From Acidimicrobiaceae bacterium (GTDB lineage: Bacteria; Actinomycetota; Acidimicrobiia; Acidimicrobiales; MedAcidi-G1), in contig PBDJ01000037.1 in assembly GCA_002717365.1 (NCBI GenBank), positions 1 to 41,753 on the forward strand: a stretch of DNA of 41,753 bases, in the 5' to 3' direction. Each line of letters starts with the position of its first letter. Position 1 is the first letter of the stretch. Positions 15,378-23,239 of this stretch are shown here, piece by piece. The translations under genes and the position numbers were made by a program. The notes under the pieces are model-generated. The model was given only the letters and a program-made list of their open reading frames with translations. It made no database searches and was not told the DNA's origin.

Positions 15378-16298
15378 ATGAGACAGATTGATCCCCCTGG
15401 GTCGACCGACCTTCCGAGCACCCAGGGGCTAACCACTTTTGCCATCGTGTCTAGGCACCACAGCTTCTCCAGTGCAGCGGAAGAACTTGAAGTGGGACAG
15501 TCGGCGGTGAGTCATGCCATCCGGCAACTAGAGCGCTGGTTCGGATGTGCCCTCTTCGATCGGGACCACCGGGGTATTCGCCTCACCGAGGAGGGCAGAA
15601 TCCTCGCTGACGGAGTGGGAGCCGGTTTGGCTCGGGTTCACCAAGCCGTCCGCGACGTCCAAAATCTCCATGACCTAGCCACCGAGGTCGTCACCATCTC
15701 GGTCTCCACCGCGACGGCAAGCCACTGGCTGATACCCCGACTAGCCCGATTCAAGGTAGACCATCCTGAGATCGACGTCCGCTGTGTGACCACTGATTCG
15801 GACCGGAACTTCGACACCAGCACGGTCGACCTCTTCGTTCCCGTGGGTCGGGCCCGCTGGCCAGGGTGCCAGCGATGGCCGCTGATGGAGGAGACGGTCT
15901 ATCCAGTCTGCAGCCCCGAGTATGCGGCGTCGCTGGGCCCTACTCCATGGTCGCTGGGAGTCCTCATGGGAGCCGAGCTCCTGACGCTCCAGGAACGCCA
16001 CCGATCACGAATGCGATGGTCGGAATGGTTCAAGGCACTCGGAGCCGGTGCACCTGATGGAACAGGGGTGGGGGTCACAAATGACTACACGGTGCTTCTG
16101 TATGCCGCAATGGAAGGTCAGGGGGTGGGTCTGGGCTGGCACCACTTGGTTGATGATCTCGTCGAGCAAGGTCGCCTAGTGAGGCCGGTGGTCGAATCGG
16201 TGACGACCGCTGAGCCAATGTGGCTCAACGCTCCACCTGGGAGAGCCCTTGCCTCGGCCACCGAGGTGCTTCGGGATTGGCTCCTGACCGCTGACTGA
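15378..16298 (+). CDS. LysR-family transcriptional regulator
   Basis: A 306-residue LysR-type regulator, GcvA-like in its DNA-binding region. The winged helix-turn-helix occupies about residues 16-75 (FAIVSRHHSFSSAAEELEVG, then QSAVSHAIRQLERWFGCALF and GIRLTEEGR). The remaining residues form the periplasmic-binding-like effector domain, including SVSTATASHWLIPRLARF and a C-terminal GQGVGLGWHHLVDDLVEQGRLVRPV. It is divergent from the Rieske-sox operon with promoters side by side, so it most likely controls that operon in response to a substrate or product such as betaine, sarcosine or glycine. Known regulators of betaine breakdown in Pseudomonas are AraC-type, so a LysR in this position would be a different arrangement. 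Family call is firm; target and effector are inferred. Confidence 0.92.
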   Translation: MRQIDPPGSTDLPSTQGLTTFAIVSRHHSFSSAAEELEVGQSAVSHAIRQLERWFGCALFDRDHRGIRLTEEGRILADGVGAGLARVHQAVRDVQNLHDLATEVVTISVSTATASHWLIPRLARFKVDHPEIDVRCVTTDSDRNFDTSTVDLFVPVGRARWPGCQRWPLMEETVYPVCSPEYAASLGPTPWSLGVLMGAELLTLQERHRSRMRWSEWFKALGAGAPDGTGVGVTNDYTVLLYAAMEGQGVGLGWHHLVDDLVEQGRLVRPVVESVTTAEPMWLNAPPGRALASATEVLRDWLLTAD

Positions 16299-16325
16299 GG
16301 ACACTCCGCTATGTAAAGACGGACC

Positions 16326-16331
16326 TAGGGT
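16326..16331 (+). promoter_or_regulatory. -10 element (TAGGGT) of upp
   Basis: TAGGGT ends exactly 6 nt before the ATG at 16338, the spacing expected if transcription starts on the A of the start codon. It argues for ATG 16338 over the GTG immediately before it. Confidence 0.5.
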
Positions 16332-16337
16332 GGGGTG

Positions 16338-16961
16338 ATGCTAGAACTGCACGTCGTCAACCACCCGCTGGTCAGCCACAAGTTGACCCAAATGCGACGG
16401 GCCGAGACGCCCAGCGAGCGGTTCCGACAGTTGCTGGCCGAGACCAGCCTCCTTCTGGCTTACGAGGTAACCCGTGAACTGCCGTTAAAAAGCGTGCGAA
16501 TCACTACGCCGATGACTGACACAGATCAGCCCGAATTGATTGAGGAACCCGTGGTGGTATCGATCCTGCGTGCCGGCAACGGGCTGTTAGACGGCGTGCT
16601 CAGAGTGATCCCCTCGGCCCGGGTGGGACACGTTGGCCTTTACCGGGACCACGAAACCCTCGAGGCGATTGAGTACTACTGCAAGCTTCCACCACTGGAG
16701 GGGCGGACCGTCATCGTTGTCGATCCCATGTTGGCTACCGGGAACTCAGCTAGCGCCGCCCTCGACCGAATAAAGCTAGATGAGCCTGCCGCCATCCGAT
16801 TCCTGTGCCTACTAGCCGCTCCAGAGGGGATCGCTGCCCTCCAAGAGGCCCACCCGGATGTCGCCATCTGGACAGCGGCGGTCGACGAATGTCTGAACGA
16901 GGTCGGCTACATCGTGCCGGGCCTCGGCGATGCCGGTGACCGGATCTTCGGCACGAGCTGA
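16338..16961 (+). CDS. upp: uracil phosphoribosyltransferase
   Basis: A 207-residue uracil phosphoribosyltransferase, converting uracil and PRPP to UMP in pyrimidine salvage. The N-terminus [16 protein letters not shown] is typical of the family. [20 protein letters not shown] is the conserved central strand-loop. The PRPP-binding loop is [14 protein letters not shown] (residues 125-138), and the uracil-binding tail is [12 protein letters not shown]. All key motifs are intact and length is normal (about 208). I prefer ATG 16338 to GTG 16335 because of the -10 spacing. The 3' end overlaps the start region of the deacetylase gene by 32 bp. Confidence 0.97.
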   Translation: MLELHVVNHPLVSHKLTQMRRAETPSERFRQLLAETSLLLAYEVTRELPLKSVRITTPMTDTDQPELIEEPVVVSILRAGNGLLDGVLRVIPSARVGHVGLYRDHETLEAIEYYCKLPPLEGRTVIVVDPMLATGNSASAALDRIKLDEPAAIRFLCLLAAPEGIAALQEAHPDVAIWTAAVDECLNEVGYIVPGLGDAGDRIFGTS

Positions 16962-17991
16962 ACGTCGAGCCCGTCGATTCCTCTCCATGGCGGCGGTAGC
17001 TGCCGCTGGGGCTCTAGTCGTCGTGCTCACTGGACCGGCACGGGCCGAGACGAGTGGTAGCGGTACTTTCCAAAAGGTCAGTGAGCCCACTGGGTATTTC
17101 GAAGAAGCCTCAGGCGTGGTCCACTTGACCTTTGACGACGGCCCCGATGAAGTGTTCACTCCGGTGCTCCTCGATCTGCTCGACCACTACGGGATCAAGG
17201 CCACCTTCTTCCCCCTCGGCCGGAACCTGAAGTCCCGGTGGGAACAGGACGACGTGCAGGAGCTCCTGAGCCGAGGGCATGCCATCGGGAACCACTCCTG
17301 GCATCACCGGAGACTGACAGAGGAGCATCCATTCAGCGTGGCGGCTGACCTCGAAGAGGCCTCACTACTCCTCCAAGACCTGGCTGGATTCCGACCCTCC
17401 TGTTGGCGGGCGCCCTACGGGGAGCGCAACGAGATGGTGCTGGCCGTCGCGGGGTCCCTAGGAATGGAGCACGTCGGGTGGACAGCTGACCCGCAGGAAT
17501 GGCAGAACCCTTGGGTGCCGGTAGTCCTGGCATACCTGACCGAGAAGCGCCACGACGGGTCAACGATTCTTCTCCACGACAGGAAATGGCTCTCCCTTCA
17601 TATTGTCGATGCAGTTGTCTCCGCATTCAGAGACGACGGCTGGGGCTTCGAGGTTGTGGACGCGTGCCGAACCGGAAACGAGCGAGAGGCGCGCATGGCC
17701 ACACGGACCGAGGGCGACGTTCCTGTCGGCAGAGTCGAGGGCTTAACGAAAGACGGGGAGGACCTACTGCTAACCGGTTGGGCCTACGACGCCGACGCTC
17801 CAGAGGGCGGCCTAGAAGTTGTGGGCAACACTGATGGTCTGAGCCCACGCATAGTGGGAGTGACTGGTATCGGACACGATTTCGCAGTGGTCTTACCCAG
17901 TCCGACGGACACAGTTCCGATCTGTGTCTGGGTGGCGAATGCCGGCCGATCTCGCCACGACACGTCGCTGGGATGCCACCACTTGCCCTGA
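16930..17991 (+). CDS. secreted polysaccharide deacetylase with C-terminal beta domain
   Basis: A 353-residue NodB-domain protein. An Arg-rich start (ERRARRFL) and a hydrophobic stretch ending in GPARAET look like a signal peptide (Sec, or Tat-like), so it acts outside the membrane. The deacetylase motifs are TFDDGP (Asp69-Asp70), NHSWHH (His122 and His126, metal ligands), WRAPYG (Arg160), TADPQEW and ILLHD (His216). All are present, suggesting an active N-acetylglucosamine or peptidoglycan deacetylase. Residues 255-353 ([20 protein letters not shown] and onward) form an extra domain of the kind with 'G.....GWA.D.D' strands attached to actinobacterial surface proteins. The ATG at 16930 overlaps upp by 32 bp and has no clear Shine-Dalgarno; an ATG at 16987 would cut off the basic part of the signal peptide. 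Confidence 0.85.
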   Translation: MPVTGSSARAERRARRFLSMAAVAAAGALVVVLTGPARAETSGSGTFQKVSEPTGYFEEASGVVHLTFDDGPDEVFTPVLLDLLDHYGIKATFFPLGRNLKSRWEQDDVQELLSRGHAIGNHSWHHRRLTEEHPFSVAADLEEASLLLQDLAGFRPSCWRAPYGERNEMVLAVAGSLGMEHVGWTADPQEWQNPWVPVVLAYLTEKRHDGSTILLHDRKWLSLHIVDAVVSAFRDDGWGFEVVDACRTGNEREARMATRTEGDVPVGRVEGLTKDGEDLLLTGWAYDADAPEGGLEVVGNTDGLSPRIVGVTGIGHDFAVVLPSPTDTVPICVWVANAGRSRHDTSLGCHHLP

Positions 17992-18023
17992 GGCCAGCTC
18001 GAGCGGGGTCGGCCAGCGTTCCG

Positions 18024-18029
18024 TACCCT
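18024..18029 (+). promoter_or_regulatory. -10 element (TACCCT) of the PlsC-like gene
   Basis: TACCCT lies 8 nt before the ATG at 18038, with no obvious Shine-Dalgarno. The same hexamer stands 6 nt before the GTG at 41048. Confidence 0.4.
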
Positions 18030-18037
18030 CTTCAGGT

Positions 18038-18712
18038 ATGTACGACTATCCCGACGGACCAGATGCCGCCGAGGAACGCTCTCTCCTACGGATCCAGGCT
18101 CGGGTGGCGTGGTTCGTGCGGCTGCTGACCAACGTCGATGCGGGGAAGCGACCTCAAACTCCTCCAGGACCGGCCATCCACGCCGCAAACCACCGGAGTA
18201 TGGCTGACCTCCTTCTTTCAACGTGCACGTTTAGCAGTTGGGGCTGGCCAATCCGCCCCTTGGTTGCCAGTTCCTATTTTGAACGACCGCTGATCGGCTG
18301 GTTGTTGCGACAACTCCGTTGTATACCAGTCGAGGGGACTGGAGCTCTTGACCTTGCTGCCGAAGCACTCCGCGATGGGTGGTCCATCGCCATCATGCCC
18401 GAGGGGCGGATAGTTCCCGAAGAGGAATGGGCAGAGACCGGCGTAGGTCGATATCACTCGGGAATCGGGCGCCTCGCCATAGATACCGGGCTTCCGGTGG
18501 TGGCAAACGGGGCCAGTGGAACCGAGAGGTTCTGGCCGCGTGGACGGTCTCTTCCGTTCTTCCGGCCCTGGCGGCGGGTGTCGTTGGTACTGCGCAGTGA
18601 GGTGGTCGGAGTGGTGGAGGCCAAGCGGGCCCGTGGGGCCACAGACGAAATCATGGCGGCGGTGGTGCGCTGCGTGGCCACTTCGGACCAGATAGCCGGA
18701 AGAACCACCTGA
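18038..18712 (+). CDS. 1-acyl-glycerol-3-phosphate acyltransferase-like (PlsC family)
   Basis: A 224-residue membrane-associated acyltransferase of the PlsC/LPLAT superfamily, which transfers an acyl chain to lysophosphatidate or a related acceptor. The catalytic block I is NHRSMAD (His52, Asp57, the HX4D motif), block II is the SYFERPLIGWLLRQL region, and block III is IMPEGRI (Glu122, Gly123). The frame continues upstream to 17924, but that stretch overlaps the end of the deacetylase and reads poorly. The ATG at 18038 has a TACCCT -10 8 nt before it. No second phospholipid gene adjoins, so the acyl acceptor is not certain. Confidence 0.85.
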   Translation: MYDYPDGPDAAEERSLLRIQARVAWFVRLLTNVDAGKRPQTPPGPAIHAANHRSMADLLLSTCTFSSWGWPIRPLVASSYFERPLIGWLLRQLRCIPVEGTGALDLAAEALRDGWSIAIMPEGRIVPEEEWAETGVGRYHSGIGRLAIDTGLPVVANGASGTERFWPRGRSLPFFRPWRRVSLVLRSEVVGVVEAKRARGATDEIMAAVVRCVATSDQIAGRTT

Positions 18713-18766
18713 CCCCGTCGAGAGAATCTTCAGCGCTCGTTGTGGCCGTGCCCGTGGTCTTCCACC

Positions 18767-19258
18767 TCACCAAAGATCTAGGGCCAGGCCGGCGGCTAGT
18801 GATCCGCCAAGCTCACGTGCCGCGTCGGTGTGACCGTCGTTGACCTCCCCCTTTACTACTAGGGGCTCACCAGCCGGTCGCCAGCCCAGGCCGGCAGCTA
18901 ATGGCACCACGGCGTCCACAGCGCCCGCACCGTCTCCTCCGGCTTTCACGACTAAGCGGTAGGGCTTCCCGCGGGTGTGATCCAGACATGGGTAGTAAGT
19001 CCGGTCAAAGAAAACCTTCAGAGCCCCGGACATGTACCCGAAGTTCTCTGGAGTGGCCAGCAGGAAACCGTCGGCATCCAAGACATCCTCTACTTCGGCA
19101 TGGAGCGCCTCGACCATCCGCACCTCGACCAGGGCCCCGATCTCATCAATAGCCGGATCAGAGGCCCCATCGACTGCAGCTTCGACTAGAGCACGGGTCC
19201 CACCTGAGGCGGAGTGCCAGACCACAAGCAGGGTGCGCGTATTGGGCCGACGACTCAC
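18767..19258 (-). CDS. flavodoxin/NADPH-dependent FMN reductase-like protein
   Basis: A 163-residue flavodoxin-fold protein. The FMN phosphate loop is WHSASGGTRALVEAA (residues 14-28), and ATPENFGYMSGALKVFFDRT matches the isoalloxazine-binding stretch of the flavodoxin/NAD(P)H-dependent oxidoreductase group. It should bind FMN and act in electron transfer or quinone/iron reduction; the specific role is unknown. GTG start with AGGA a few bases upstream. It lies 21 bp downstream of menB on the same strand, so the two are probably co-transcribed, which would fit a quinone-related role. The stop comes shortly before a short open stretch in another frame that encodes a His-rich tail (see findings). 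Confidence 0.8.
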   Translation of the reverse strand: MSRRPNTRTLLVVWHSASGGTRALVEAAVDGASDPAIDEIGALVEVRMVEALHAEVEDVLDADGFLLATPENFGYMSGALKVFFDRTYYPCLDHTRGKPYRLVVKAGGDGAGAVDAVVPLAAGLGWRPAGEPLVVKGEVNDGHTDAARELGGSLAAGLALDLW

Positions 19259-19279
19259 TAGATCCTGAAGGCAGCGCTC

Positions 19280-20191
19280 TTAGAAGTGGTAGGGGAAACC
19301 CGAGTAGTCCTGGGGTCGCTTTTCCAAGAAAGCGTCCCGGCCTTCCCGGGCTTCGTCAGTTCCGTAGGCCAGGCGTGTTGCTTCGCCAGCAAACACCTGT
19401 TGGCCAACTAGACCGTCGTCGACCAGGTTGAAGGCGAATTTGAGCATCCGCTGAGCCGTCGGGCTCTTGGCGTTAATGGCGGCAGCCCACTCCAAGGCCA
19501 CCTCCTCCAGTCGGTCGTGGTCGACTACCTCGTTGACCATCCCCATGGCCTGCGCCTGGTCGGCTGTGTACTCCCGACCGAGGAAGAACACCTCACGAGC
19601 AAACTTCTGACCGACCTGACGGGCCAAATAGGCCGACCCAAAGCCGCCGTCGAAGCTCGCCACGTCAGCGTCCGTTTGTTTGAAGCGGGCGTGTTCGCGG
19701 CTAGCCAGAGTCAGATCGGCCACCACGTGAAGGCTGTGACCACCACCGGCTGCCCAGCCAGGTACCACGGCGATAACCACCTTGGGCATGAACCTAATTA
19801 GGCGCTGGACTTCAAGGATGTGGAGGCGACCTGTCCGCACTGGGTCCACCGTCTCAGCCGTCTCCCCACCCGCGTAACGGTAACCGTCGTCGCCTCGGAT
19901 CCGCTGGTCGCCTCCCGAGCAAAACGCCCAACCACCGTCACGAGGCGAGGGGCCGTTTCCTGTCAACAGCACTGTGCCCACATCCGATGCCATCCGAGCA
20001 TGGTCCAGCACCCGGTATAGCTCGTCGACGGTGTGTGGCCGGAAGGCGTTTCTGACCTCCGGACGGTCAAAGGCCACCCGTACGGTCCCCTGACCCACTG
20101 CACGGTGGTAAGTCAGGTCGGTCAGCTCAAAACCATCCACGAGCTCCCATCGCTCGGGATCGAACGTCTCGGAGACAGCGACTTCGCCCAT
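19280..20191 (-). CDS. menB: 1,4-dihydroxy-2-naphthoyl-CoA synthase
   Basis: A 303-residue MenB of the crotonase superfamily, closing the second naphthoquinone ring from O-succinylbenzoyl-CoA in menaquinone synthesis. Visible features are FDRPEVRNAFRPHTVDELYR (substrate loop), GGWAFCSGGDQRIRG (first oxyanion element), VPGWAAGGGHSLHVVADLTL (second oxyanion element), the DADVASFDGGFGSAYLAR region with the MenB-specific Asp, and the C-terminal EKRPQDYSGFPYHF typical of MenB. Length is slightly above the usual 270-300. A TATGCT -10 lies 8 nt before the ATG and a perfect 16-bp palindrome overlaps the presumed -35. Other men genes are not in the window. Confidence 0.96.
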   Translation of the reverse strand: MGEVAVSETFDPERWELVDGFELTDLTYHRAVGQGTVRVAFDRPEVRNAFRPHTVDELYRVLDHARMASDVGTVLLTGNGPSPRDGGWAFCSGGDQRIRGDDGYRYAGGETAETVDPVRTGRLHILEVQRLIRFMPKVVIAVVPGWAAGGGHSLHVVADLTLASREHARFKQTDADVASFDGGFGSAYLARQVGQKFAREVFFLGREYTADQAQAMGMVNEVVDHDRLEEVALEWAAAINAKSPTAQRMLKFAFNLVDDGLVGQQVFAGEATRLAYGTDEAREGRDAFLEKRPQDYSGFPYHF

Positions 20192-20199
20192 GGCGGGGG

Positions 20200-20205
20200 A
20201 GCATA
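20200..20205 (-). promoter_or_regulatory. -10 element (TATGCT) of menB
   Basis: TATGCT on the minus strand lies 8 nt before the menB ATG; no Shine-Dalgarno is seen in the C-rich spacer. Confidence 0.45.
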
Positions 20206-20224
20206 CGGCCCGTCGGCTGACTGG

Positions 20225-20240
20225 CCTGAACCGGTTCAGG
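20225..20240. promoter_or_regulatory. perfect 16-bp palindrome, candidate operator
   Basis: CCTGAACCGGTTCAGG is its own reverse complement over 16 bases. It sits in the divergent gap between menB and the small gene at 20314, starting 19 bp upstream of the menB -10 and overlapping where its -35 should be. The core GAAC-N2-GTTC differs from the actinobacterial LexA box (GAAC-N4-GTTC). A dimeric repressor or activator site is the likeliest reading. Confidence 0.5.
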
Positions 20241-20313
20241 ACAGTGTGGAGTTTCAGAGCAGAGCTTCGGCTTCTATGGGATCATCGCCCCTTCACAGCA
20301 AATGGAGGAGACC

Positions 20314-20613
20314 ATGTCATACACCTACCTGAATGCATCAGAACTTGGCCCAAGATTCCAAGGAGCGAAGCCTGGTTCGGACGAGTTCAACTCGGCGATG
20401 TCCGAGCTCATGACGGCCTACACAGAATGTGGCATCGAAGTTCACTCCACGGGCTTCTCCTCGGCCCTCGGGAGGACCATCAGCATCCAGACTGCACCTG
20501 ACGTTGAGAGCGCTACCCGATGCCAGGTGATGATCGGTCAGGCTGGCATCGTGCAGAACCTTGTCAGCGGTCCTTACACCTCGTTGGAAGACATGATCGC
20601 AATGCAGATATAA
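20314..20613 (+). CDS. small hypothetical protein
   Basis: A 99-residue soluble protein of unknown function. The ATG at 20314 is preferred because GGAGGAG ends 3 nt before it, one of the best Shine-Dalgarno sequences in the window; an in-frame ATG at 20302 would overlap that site. The sequence shows a helix (SDEFNSAMSELMTAYTECG), two strands (IEVHSTGFSSALGRTISIQT) and a second helix (VESATRCQVMIGQAG), a beta-alpha-beta pattern that would suit a small ferredoxin-like or ABM-type dimer. It is divergent from menB and shares its palindrome-containing upstream region. It ends before a pair of hairpins. Confidence 0.65.
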   Translation: MSYTYLNASELGPRFQGAKPGSDEFNSAMSELMTAYTECGIEVHSTGFSSALGRTISIQTAPDVESATRCQVMIGQAGIVQNLVSGPYTSLEDMIAMQI

Positions 20614-20633
20614 AATCCAGCAGACGAGGGGGT

Positions 20634-20706
20634 AGCCGAGGCGAGATAGGATCAGGCCACCTCGGCTCGAATGCCGACCTGTAGGGCGATGCACTTGCGT
20701 GCATCG
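20634..20706. terminator. two hairpins between convergent genes
   Basis: AGCCGAGG (20634-20641) pairs with CCTCGGCT (20660-20667) around an 18-nt loop. CGATGCAC (20687-20694) pairs perfectly with GTGCATCG (20699-20706) around the tetraloop TTGC. They lie between the small gene ending at 20613 and the CoA-transferase gene ending at 20716 on the other strand, so they can serve both directions. Confidence 0.6.
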
Positions 20707-20715
20707 GTAGCGGGA

Positions 20716-23109
20716 TTAAAGATTTTCCTCTAGCTCTCGCACCTGCTCCAAGGCACCGGAGGCCAAAAGGGCGGTTACCCGGCCTGGCTCCATCTGCAGA
20801 TCCTCTACGCAGAAGGACCAACTGTGCTCCCCGATGAGAGGTGCCGCCTCGCAGGGGGGCTTCGGCATTGCAGAACCTCGTATACACGTCCCCTCGAGGA
20901 CTATGGGACCCAGCCCGGTCTGATCGACCTCCACCAGAAAGCCCCGATCTATCAGGTGAGGATCCTCGAGCTGATCAAACGGATTCGTCACCCGGCCAGC
21001 GGGCACGCCTACATCTTGACAACGGTCCTGCACCTCAACCGGCCCGAGGGTCCTTGTCCAGGAGGCCAGTCCGCTGTTCACCTGATCCCGATGCGCCAGC
21101 CGACCGTCGGCGACGGCCAGGTCAGGACTCGCAGCCCACTCCGGATGTTCCATGGCCTCCTGTAGAGCGGCCCAGTCGGCGTCATGGCGGACGCAGATCA
21201 CGCACCACCGGTCCTCGCCAGCGCACGGGAAGACACCCCACGGGGCACCAATGGGGGAGTCATTGCCCTCCGGCCGTGCTGCTCCAGGTTCCAACGCCTC
21301 AGCCAAGAGAACGTCCCCAAGAGTGGCCACCATGGACTCGACTTGCGCTACCTCTACGTGTGCTGGTGCCGATCCTCGCCGAGTACCGATCAGGGTGGCA
21401 AGAGCCCCGATCGCGCACAGACGTCCAGCTAGGTGGTCTGGGTGGACAGCATTATTGCCCGGCGGACCGTCGTCGTCGTCGAAGGCCCAGAGCCAACTGA
21501 GTCCGCCCGCCGTCTGGATGGTGGGCCCATAACCCGTCCAGGCAGCTTGGATTCCCCGGGAGCCCATTAGTTGGCTAGAGACCAGAACGGCCTTCGGATT
21601 GAGACGCTGAACGTCCTGCCATCCGATCCCCAGACGTTCCATGGTCCCCGTGGAGTTGTTCTCAATTAGAACATCGGCCCACGTAACTAGGCGTTCCACG
21701 ACCTCCCGAGCATCAGGATGCTTTAAGTCAAGACCAAGACAGCGCTTGTTACGGCTGCAGGAAGCGAACGAGGGGGTCACCTCACCTCCCATGAAGATTC
21801 GGAGAAAGTCGGGATAGGACCGGCTTTCAACCTTGACGACGTCGGCTCCAAAGTCGGCGAGCATCCGGCCGCACTCCACGCCGACACCGCCGTGTCCGAA
21901 ATCAGCTACCCGGAGACCTTCTAGGGGCCGACTCCCAGGAAGGTCGACTAGGGCTGGGAGCTCGAAGGGTGGATTCTCGAACGCAAGCACGTGTTCGCCG
22001 GGGTTTGGTGACCGGAACCGGTAACCGACCCGTTCCCCGTCAAACTCCCAAAACCCGGACACCACTGGTGCTTGGGTAGTCGAGGAGACGTCGACATTCT
22101 GGAAAGTACCGCGAGAGGCGAAGTGCTCGTCGATCAGTATGTCGGCTGGACTCAGCATGGGCGTGGCCACGATCCCGCGCCGTTGCGCTTCCCGGCATCC
22201 CTCCACCATCGTCCAATCGGACCAGTGTTTGGCAAATGCCGCGTTGATGTCTCGAAGGTGGGATAAACGGTTTGCGAAGGACTCCCAGAACTCCCCGGCG
22301 AACTCCTCTGGCTGACCCATCCATTCCCACATGGCTCGCCATTGACCGGGTGAAAGGACCACCTGTCGGACAGCGCCGTCAGCGCACGGCACCGTGGGAT
22401 ACATAAGACTGTCCCCTTGCCGGAGGGTCGACATGCTGCCCCCGAGGTGCCGGCGGTGGCTGGCGAGGGGCACTCCCCAGGTATTCATCTGGGCGACGGC
22501 CTCCAGAGCCGACACGTCAAGATGTTGGCCACCTCCACCCCGGCTCCGTTGTGCGAGTGCCACCAGGATGGCGTGGACGCCGAGGATCCCCAGGGTGTCA
22601 CTGGCCAGAGTGCACGGGGGTAGCAGGGGTGGCTTTTCCGGGATACCGGAGAGAGCCAACCAGCCCGATAAGCCGAGAATCACGTCATCGGTGGACTGCA
22701 TGTCCCGATACGGGCCGGTCTGTCCGAAGTCGGTCAATGATGCAACCACGAGGTCAGAATTGATGGCGCCGAGGTCCTCGGCGCCGACCCCGATGCTCGC
22801 CAGATGCCCAGGCGGAGACGACTCGACCAACACGTCGGCGTGTTCCGCTAGGGATAGCAGACGCTCTCGGTCACCCGGGTCGCTCAGATTCAGAATCGCA
22901 CTGCGCTTGTTTGTGTTGCGATAAGCGAAGTACAGCGACGCCCCGTTGGGAGCAAAGGGTGGGATGTGTCGACTGGCCGAACCTGCCGGAGGTTCGACGA
23001 GTATGACGTCTGCCCCTAGGTCGCCCAGTAATCGACCGCACAGGTCGCCTCGGCCGTAGCAGAGATCGATAACCCGGAGGTCTTGCAAGGGTCGGTTGAT
23101 GGGGGGCAT
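20716..23109 (-). CDS. tandem-domain CaiB/BaiF family CoA-transferase
   Basis: A 797-residue protein made of two class III CoA-transferase domains in series; the usual protein has one domain of about 400 residues. Domain 1 starts RPLQDLRVIDLCYGRGDLCG (6-25), domain 2 RPLEGLRVADFGHGGVGVEC (394-413), a clear internal repeat. Each keeps a candidate catalytic Asp (Asp171 in LASDTLG, Asp558 in HPDHLAG), the residue that forms the aspartyl-CoA thioester in formyl-CoA transferase. These enzymes move CoA between carboxylic acids; single-domain members act as intertwined dimers, so the fusion may be a covalent pseudo-dimer. The ATG has GGAGG 4 nt upstream. Substrate is unknown; carnitine, bile acid or other acids are all possible. 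Confidence 0.9.
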   Translation of the reverse strand: MPPINRPLQDLRVIDLCYGRGDLCGRLLGDLGADVILVEPPAGSASRHIPPFAPNGASLYFAYRNTNKRSAILNLSDPGDRERLLSLAEHADVLVESSPPGHLASIGVGAEDLGAINSDLVVASLTDFGQTGPYRDMQSTDDVILGLSGWLALSGIPEKPPLLPPCTLASDTLGILGVHAILVALAQRSRGGGGQHLDVSALEAVAQMNTWGVPLASHRRHLGGSMSTLRQGDSLMYPTVPCADGAVRQVVLSPGQWRAMWEWMGQPEEFAGEFWESFANRLSHLRDINAAFAKHWSDWTMVEGCREAQRRGIVATPMLSPADILIDEHFASRGTFQNVDVSSTTQAPVVSGFWEFDGERVGYRFRSPNPGEHVLAFENPPFELPALVDLPGSRPLEGLRVADFGHGGVGVECGRMLADFGADVVKVESRSYPDFLRIFMGGEVTPSFASCSRNKRCLGLDLKHPDAREVVERLVTWADVLIENNSTGTMERLGIGWQDVQRLNPKAVLVSSQLMGSRGIQAAWTGYGPTIQTAGGLSWLWAFDDDDGPPGNNAVHPDHLAGRLCAIGALATLIGTRRGSAPAHVEVAQVESMVATLGDVLLAEALEPGAARPEGNDSPIGAPWGVFPCAGEDRWCVICVRHDADWAALQEAMEHPEWAASPDLAVADGRLAHRDQVNSGLASWTRTLGPVEVQDRCQDVGVPAGRVTNPFDQLEDPHLIDRGFLVEVDQTGLGPIVLEGTCIRGSAMPKPPCEAAPLIGEHSWSFCVEDLQMEPGRVTALLASGALEQVRELEENL

Positions 23110-23239
23110 CCGTCCTCCGAAACTGCGACGTCGGCTCTGGGTCTACCACCCTGGCCCGCCAACGGACGATCCGACGGGTACGGCACCACACCTCACCCCA
23201 CGGGTACCCTGCGCCTGCCTGCCCATAGGCACGATCGCC

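Noticed and set aside
20225-20240. LexA/SOS box reading of the palindrome
   Set aside because: The actinobacterial SOS box is GAAC-N4-GTTC; here the half-sites are separated by 2 bases.
23174-23207. Direct repeat ACGGGTAC, two copies 26 bp apart, upstream of the M23 gene
   Set aside because: Only 8 bases and two copies; expected by chance often enough in such sequence.
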